NCBI RefSeq assembly: GCF_024435355.1
Contig: NZ_JAMJWG010000025.1
Span: 62,001-126,000 of the forward strand
Length of the DNA: 64,000 bases
From: Streptomyces odontomachi
Lineage (GTDB): Bacteria > Actinomycetota > Actinomycetes > Streptomycetales > Streptomycetaceae
Reading direction: 5' to 3'
Of this stretch, positions 59,953 to 64,000 are shown piece after piece; the first letter of the stretch is position 1, and every line of letters begins with the position of its first letter. Made by a program: the position numbers and the translations under genes. Below the pieces are notes generated by a model, which worked only from the letters and a program-made list of their open reading frames with translations, had not been told where the DNA came from and made no database searches.

Positions 59953-60741
59953 ATGGCTCCTGAGCTGCTGGCTCTCACCGTCCTCGGGTCCGCGACGCCG
60001 TACCCGGCCGTCGACAACCCGTGCTCCGGCTATCTGGTGTCCGGTGGTGACACCCACGTCTGGGTGGACGCGGGCAGCGGCACCCTCGGCCCGCTCCAGC
60101 GCCACGTGAGGCTGGACCGGCTCGACGCGATCTGGATCTCCCACCTGCACGCCGACCACAGCGCCGACCTGCTCACGGCGTACTACGGCGTCCTGTACGC
60201 GGACATCCGGCGCGCGGCGCCGATCCCCCTCTACGGCCCGCCGGGCACCGCCGACCGGCTGGCCGGCTTCCTCACCAACACCCCGGCCCGCAGCCCCGTC
60301 GAGTCCGCCTTCGCGGTCACCGAGTTGCACGACGGCCACCGGGTGAGGGTCGGCGCGCTGACGCTCACCAGCCGGGCGGTGGCGCACGGCATCCCGGCCT
60401 TCGCCCTGCGCGTCGAGGCGGCCGGCGGGTCGCTGGTGTACTCCGGGGACACGGCGCCCTGCCCGAGCCTGACCGAACTGGCCGCCGGCTGCGACGTGCT
60501 GCTGTGCGAGGCCGAGAGCGATCGGGCGCCGGTCGACGACGAGCAGGTGCACCACACTCCGGAGGACACCGGCGAGACGGCACGTGCGGCCCGCGCGGGC
60601 CGGCTGGTCGTCACGCACGTCGGACGCTCCCTCACCCCGCAGCAGGCGGTCGCGCGTGCCGCGGCGCGGTTCGACGGTCCCGTCGAGTACGCCGCCCCCG
60701 GTGCCACTTTCCCGATCGGCCGGAGTGCAACCGGCTCCTGA
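59953..60741 (+). CDS. MBL-fold metal-dependent hydrolase (RNase Z-like branch)
   Basis: The 262-residue metallo-beta-lactamase-fold protein has the SHLHADHS (HxHxDH) metal motif, VWVDAGSGTLG upstream, YSGDTAPCPSL (Asp ligand) and VVTHVGRS (last His). The layout resembles RNase Z/ElaC-related hydrolases of broad occurrence in Streptomyces, but the RNase Z exosite is not evident, so the substrate is unknown. It is divergent from the iminopeptidase gene. Confidence 0.88.
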   Translation: MAPELLALTVLGSATPYPAVDNPCSGYLVSGGDTHVWVDAGSGTLGPLQRHVRLDRLDAIWISHLHADHSADLLTAYYGVLYADIRRAAPIPLYGPPGTADRLAGFLTNTPARSPVESAFAVTELHDGHRVRVGALTLTSRAVAHGIPAFALRVEAAGGSLVYSGDTAPCPSLTELAAGCDVLLCEAESDRAPVDDEQVHHTPEDTGETARAARAGRLVVTHVGRSLTPQQAVARAAARFDGPVEYAAPGATFPIGRSATGS

Positions 60742-61095
60742 CGGCCGTCATGGCCGTCACGCGACGATGTCAAGGCTCGGTTATCGGCCGTGATCATCAG
60801 GCGGTTTGCCCCGGCAGCCGTCCCGGCCCGCCACGAACACCCTGCTGGCCCGGCATGACCTGCGCCGATCCCGCTCGACACACCGTTCGTGGAGCGGCTG
60901 AAAGGAAGCCTAGGCCAGCGGCGATACCCGTGCGACCGTCGGTGCATTGCGCGTTTACTCAGGTTTCCCGCGTGATGTCCGCGCCGGTCGCCCCGGCTGG
61001 CCTGCTTCTCCGGCTGGGGGTCCGGGGGGTCGTCCCCCGGGAAAATGCAGTACCAGGGGTGCCGTGTGCGCGGCACCAGCGGCGCTTCGGGGGCG
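60742..61095. other. Intergenic region upstream of the dehydrogenase cluster
   Basis: No gene was found in these 354 bp. A hairpin CCGGGGGGTCGTCCCCCGG (61022-61040) lies about 55 bp before the start codon of the next gene and may act as a leader structure or terminator. The region around 60895-60960 is slightly AT-richer (TGAAAGGAAGCC, GCGTTTACTCAGG) and may hold the promoter. Confidence 0.5.
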
Positions 61096-62082
61096 ATGCC
61101 CATGTACCGAGACAATCCGTCCGTCGCGGTGGTCGATGCTCCCGGCGCGGGGTACGTCACCACCACCGACCTGGAAGAGCAGATCATCGCGCCACGCGGC
61201 GAGGTCCACCCGTTGATCGTCGCCCAGGACGAACGCGATCGCCTGCACGACCTCGACGCGGAGTACCTCATCCTCTGGCACCGGGTCTCCTTGGACGCGG
61301 CCTTCTTCGAGCGGAACAAGACCTGCCGCGCCGTGGTGTGCGCGAGCGTCGGCTACGACCACGTCGACACCGACGCGGCCCGCACCAACGGCATCGCCGT
61401 CTACCACGTCCCGCACTACGGCACCGAGGAGGTCGCCGACCACACGCTGGCGCTCTTCCTCGCCCTGGCACGTCGCTTGCAGGGCCTCCAGGAGCATGCG
61501 CGCGACGGCGGGTGGGACTGGCGGGTGATCGGTGCGCCGCGCCGGCTGCGGGGCATGGTGTGGGGAGTCGTCGGCCTGGGCCGCATCGGGCTCGCGGTGG
61601 CACAGCGGGCGGCCGCGTTCGGCATCCGGGTGGTCTTCCACGACCCGTACAACCACCCCGGCGTCGAGAAGGCCCTCGGCATCGAGCGCCGGCACCAGCT
61701 CGACGAACTGCTCCGGGAGTCCGACGTCGTGAGCCTGCACGTGCCGCTCGCGCCGGACACCCGGCACCTGCTGGACGGGGTGCGACTGCACCAGATGAAG
61801 CAGGGCGCGATCCTGCTCAACACGGCACGGGGCGGGTTGATCGACGTCGCCGCGCTGCGTGCCGCGCTCGCCGAGGAGCGGCCGGCCCACGTCGGCCTCG
61901 ACGTGGTGGAGGGTGAGCCGGCGATCCCGCAGTGGCTGCGGAGCCATGAACGGGCACTGCTCAGCCCGCACGCCGCCTTCTACTCGGTCGAGTCCATGGC
62001 CGAACTGCGCACCCGGGCCGCGGAAGCAGTGCTCCAGATGATCACCGGCGCTCCGGTCACCTCCGCGTTCCCCGTGGCCTGA
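61096..62082 (+). CDS. D-2-hydroxyacid dehydrogenase, C-terminal binding protein-like
   Basis: The 328-residue protein has the Rossmann motif VVGLGRIGLAVAQ, the catalytic Arg in NTARGGLID, Glu in VVEGEP and His in LSPHAAFYS, which mark the D-isomer 2-hydroxyacid dehydrogenase family. The wording of the segment CASVGYDHVD and the C-terminal end is that of the CtBP-like subgroup. It would reduce a 2-oxoacid or oxidise a hydroxyacid using NAD(H). The start ATG 61096 (CGGGGGCG upstream) is chosen; 61102 is also possible. It probably forms an operon with the KamA gene 56 bp downstream. Confidence 0.85.
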   Translation: MPMYRDNPSVAVVDAPGAGYVTTTDLEEQIIAPRGEVHPLIVAQDERDRLHDLDAEYLILWHRVSLDAAFFERNKTCRAVVCASVGYDHVDTDAARTNGIAVYHVPHYGTEEVADHTLALFLALARRLQGLQEHARDGGWDWRVIGAPRRLRGMVWGVVGLGRIGLAVAQRAAAFGIRVVFHDPYNHPGVEKALGIERRHQLDELLRESDVVSLHVPLAPDTRHLLDGVRLHQMKQGAILLNTARGGLIDVAALRAALAEERPAHVGLDVVEGEPAIPQWLRSHERALLSPHAAFYSVESMAELRTRAAEAVLQMITGAPVTSAFPVA

Positions 62083-62138
62083 CCTCCCGGCCGCCCCACC
62101 CCCCCCACACGCTCGACCCATACCCCTAGGAAACCAGG

Positions 62139-63317
62139 ATGACCAGCAACATCATCACGCCGAACACCACCAGCGAACCCTGGAACGACTGGCGGTGGCA
62201 GCAGCGCAACGCGGTACGCACCTCACGGCAGTTCGAGCAGCGTTTCCCGCGCTGCGACCGGGAGTTACTGGAGCGCATCGACCAGCACACCGTCAGCAGG
62301 AGGTTCCAGGTCACCCCGTACTACCTGAGCCTCATCGACAAGGACCCCGACACCGGCGCACCGCTGGCCGAGGACCCGCTGTGGCGGCAGGTCGCCCCGC
62401 TCGACGAGGACAGCAGCGACGACCCGTACCGCTACGACGGGAAGACCGAGAACTGGGAACTCGCGCACGAGATGGTGACCCCCATCGCGCAGCGCAAGTA
62501 CGACAACCGCCTGATCGTGCGCTACGCGAACGTCTGCCACGCCTACTGCCAGTTCTGCTACGAGGCGCTGCGCACCCTCGACAAGGACTCGTCGAAGGAG
62601 ACCTTCGACCACGACCACTGGCGGGACACCCTGTCCTACCTGGTGCAGCACCCGGAGGTCGAGGAGATCATCCTGAGCGGCGGCGAGCCGCTCATGCACG
62701 GCAACGAGCAGATAGACGCCCTGCTGGACGAGGCGCGGCAGGCCCGCCCCGACCTGATCCTGCGCATCCACACCCGTGCGCTGACGTTCAACCCCTACCG
62801 GGTCGACCCCGCACTCGTCGCGGTACTGGCCCGGCACGACGTGACCGCGATCGGCCTGCACATCACCCACCCGCACGAGCTCAGCCGCGCGTTCGACACG
62901 GCCGTGCGACGGCTGCATGAGGCCGTGCCCATCATCTTCGCCAACGTCCCGCTGCTGGCCGGGGTCAACGACGATCCGGCCACCCTGCGCCGGTTGTGCA
63001 TGGGGCTGTACCGGCGCGGCGTGCACGCCGGCTACCTGTACCACTTCATGCCGCACAGCCCGGAGTCCGAGTGCTTCCACGTGCCGGTGCAGCGCGGGGT
63101 GGAACTGGTGCGCTCGCTGAAGCGGCACATCTCCAACCCGGCCGTCCCCGAGTACGTCCTGCCGCACTCCACCGGCAAGTACACGGTGCCCCTGGTCGAC
63201 ATCGACGCGGCGGACGGCTACCCGCGGCACACCGTCGACGACCACGGCTACCGGGTGCTGGAGCTGGTCAACTGGCAGGGCAAGCGGGTCCACTACCCGG
63301 ACCGGGACCGGGCATGA
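62139..63317 (+). CDS. KamA-family radical SAM aminomutase, TTA codon
   Basis: The 392-residue protein has the radical SAM cluster C133-x3-C137-x2-C140 (CHAYCQFC) and the LSGGEPL motif. A C-terminal lysine in HSTGKYTVPL is in the position of the PLP lysine of lysine 2,3-aminomutase. The family moves an amino group from C2 to C3 of an amino acid, as in beta-lysine or beta-arginine formation for antibiotics. The substrate is not identifiable: the sequence is not a plain KamA. Leu43 is TTA (62265-62267), so expression is likely bldA-dependent. Its stop overlaps the next start (ATGA). Confidence 0.88.
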   Translation: MTSNIITPNTTSEPWNDWRWQQRNAVRTSRQFEQRFPRCDRELLERIDQHTVSRRFQVTPYYLSLIDKDPDTGAPLAEDPLWRQVAPLDEDSSDDPYRYDGKTENWELAHEMVTPIAQRKYDNRLIVRYANVCHAYCQFCYEALRTLDKDSSKETFDHDHWRDTLSYLVQHPEVEEIILSGGEPLMHGNEQIDALLDEARQARPDLILRIHTRALTFNPYRVDPALVAVLARHDVTAIGLHITHPHELSRAFDTAVRRLHEAVPIIFANVPLLAGVNDDPATLRRLCMGLYRRGVHAGYLYHFMPHSPESECFHVPVQRGVELVRSLKRHISNPAVPEYVLPHSTGKYTVPLVDIDAADGYPRHTVDDHGYRVLELVNWQGKRVHYPDRDRA

Positions 63318-64000
63318 CCGAGACCGCGGTCCGCTCCTCCCCGGCCCTGCTGGCCGCGGCCCGGCTGGCGAAGACCGTCTCCGGCGACGCGATCCGCCAC
63401 AACGTGACCGTGCTGCGCTCGGCCGCCGGCGGCCGGCGGATCATGGCCGTCGTCAAGGGCGACGCGTACGGGCTCGGCGCGCCCGCGGTCGGTGAGCTGC
63501 TGGTGGCGTCGGGCGTCGACGCGCTTGCGGTGGACACCGTCGCCGAAGGCGTCGCGCTGCGGGAGCACGGCAGCACCGCGCCGCTGCTGGTGATGGACGT
63601 CGACGTCGACGAGAACGCCGAGGCGTGCGCCCGGTACCGGCTGACGCCGGCGGTCGCCACCGTCGAGCAGGTGGCACGCCACGAGGCGGTGGCGCAGCGG
63701 CGCGGGGCACCCGTGCGCGTGTGGCTGCGGGCCAATGTCGGCTTCAACCGTTTCGGGCCGCGCGAGGAGCGGGACTTCGACGCGGTGCTCGACCGGTTGC
63801 GCCAGGCACGCCCCGCGGTGCTCGTGACCGGGTTCTTCGCGCACCTGTCGAGCTCCGCGCACGACGCGGCGGAGACCGTCGAGCAGGCCGCCACGTTCGC
63901 GTCCCGCCTCGAGCGGGTGCGTGCGGTGCTCGGTGCGGGCGTCGCGGCCAGTCTTGCGGCGACCCACGGGGTGCTGCACCCGGCGGCGTTGCACGGCACC
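63314..64000 (+). CDS. Alanine racemase-like protein (3' truncated by window)
   Basis: The first 229 residues of a fold-type III PLP enzyme: AVVKGDAYGLG with the PLP lysine (K48), WLRANVGFNRFG (the GMNRLG-type motif), FFAHLSSSA, then THGVLHPAALHGT at the window edge. It is alanine racemase by motif but sits in an operon with an aminomutase, so it may epimerise another amino acid. The C-terminal beta domain with the catalytic Tyr is outside the window. The start overlaps the KamA stop. Confidence 0.85.
   Translation, partial: MTETAVRSSPALLAAARLAKTVSGDAIRHNVTVLRSAAGGRRIMAVVKGDAYGLGAPAVGELLVASGVDALAVDTVAEGVALREHGSTAPLLVMDVDVDENAEACARYRLTPAVATVEQVARHEAVAQRRGAPVRVWLRANVGFNRFGPREERDFDAVLDRLRQARPAVLVTGFFAHLSSSAHDAAETVEQAATFASRLERVRAVLGAGVAASLAATHGVLHPAALHGT

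Noticed and set aside
60504..61916. 470-codon plus-strand frame spanning the MBL-fold gene, the spacer and the dehydrogenase gene
   Set aside because: It is Arg/Gly/Pro-rich shadow translation of two well-supported genes in other frames.
1..64000. tRNA, rRNA or riboswitch
   Set aside because: No cloverleaf with a GGTTCRANNCC arm, rRNA segment or known riboswitch core was recognised by eye; a covariance search would be needed to exclude small RNAs.

Overview
The window is high-GC actinobacterial chromosome, almost certainly Streptomyces. The evidence is strong third-codon G/C, frequent GTG/TTG starts and ATGA/GTGA overlaps, AfsR/SARP-type regulators with NB-ARC and TPR domains, XRE-HTH + small DUF397-like protein + HATPase triads, and rare in-frame TTA codons (the bldA-type developmental signal) in three genes. 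No rRNA, tRNA, integrase, transposase or CRISPR array was recognised. Both edges cut genes: an AfsR-like regulator on the left and an alanine racemase-like gene on the right.

Layout. 0-7 kb: tail of an AfsR-like NB-ARC/TPR regulator, threonine synthase, a DUF4232 lipoprotein, a P/Q-rich zinc-ribbon membrane protein, and a coupled pair ending in an AbiEii-like nucleotidyltransferase. 7-16.5 kb: divergent PhyH dioxygenase/AraC pair, the first ATPase/XRE/DUF397-like triad, a DUF1349 protein, a PP2A-type phosphoesterase, a sirtuin, an FMN alpha-hydroxyacid oxidase and a frameshifted methyltransferase relic. 16.5-29.9 kb: a large signalling block. On the plus strand it has a coiled-coil membrane protein, a small MotB-like single-span protein and an 784-residue beta-domain protein. 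On the minus strand it has a GAP1-like protein, a TerY-type vWA protein and a PP2C phosphatase fused in frame to a zinc-ribbon kinase. A threonine dehydratase with a duplicated tail and terminator lies between the two arms, and a 21-bp repeat array sits at the GAP1 start.

29.9-37.8 kb: secreted pectate lyase, secreted unknown protein, MmgE/PrpD protein, Ser/Thr kinase with TPRs, and the second DUF397-like/XRE/ATPase triad, an inverted paralogue of the first with a shared promoter motif. 37.8-50.6 kb: a defence island. It has a five-gene operon hsdM-hsdS-AAA ATPase-DUF4276-hsdR, then an adenine methylase fused to a specificity-like domain, divergent from a TIGR04141-type protein, and a HIT-family pseudogene at the edge. 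50.6-64 kb: a TTA-containing AfsR/SARP regulator, an SDR/class V aminotransferase pair, divergent secreted GH54 and GH27 glycosidases, proline iminopeptidase, an MBL-fold hydrolase, and the start of a probable biosynthetic cluster (D-hydroxyacid dehydrogenase, KamA-type radical SAM aminomutase with a TTA codon, alanine racemase-like protein) that runs off the window.

The most interesting regions are the GAP1/TerY-P block with its kinase-phosphatase fusion, the type I restriction operon carrying an embedded ATPase + TOPRIM-like pair, the mirrored XRE triads, and the KamA/alanine racemase cluster at the right edge.
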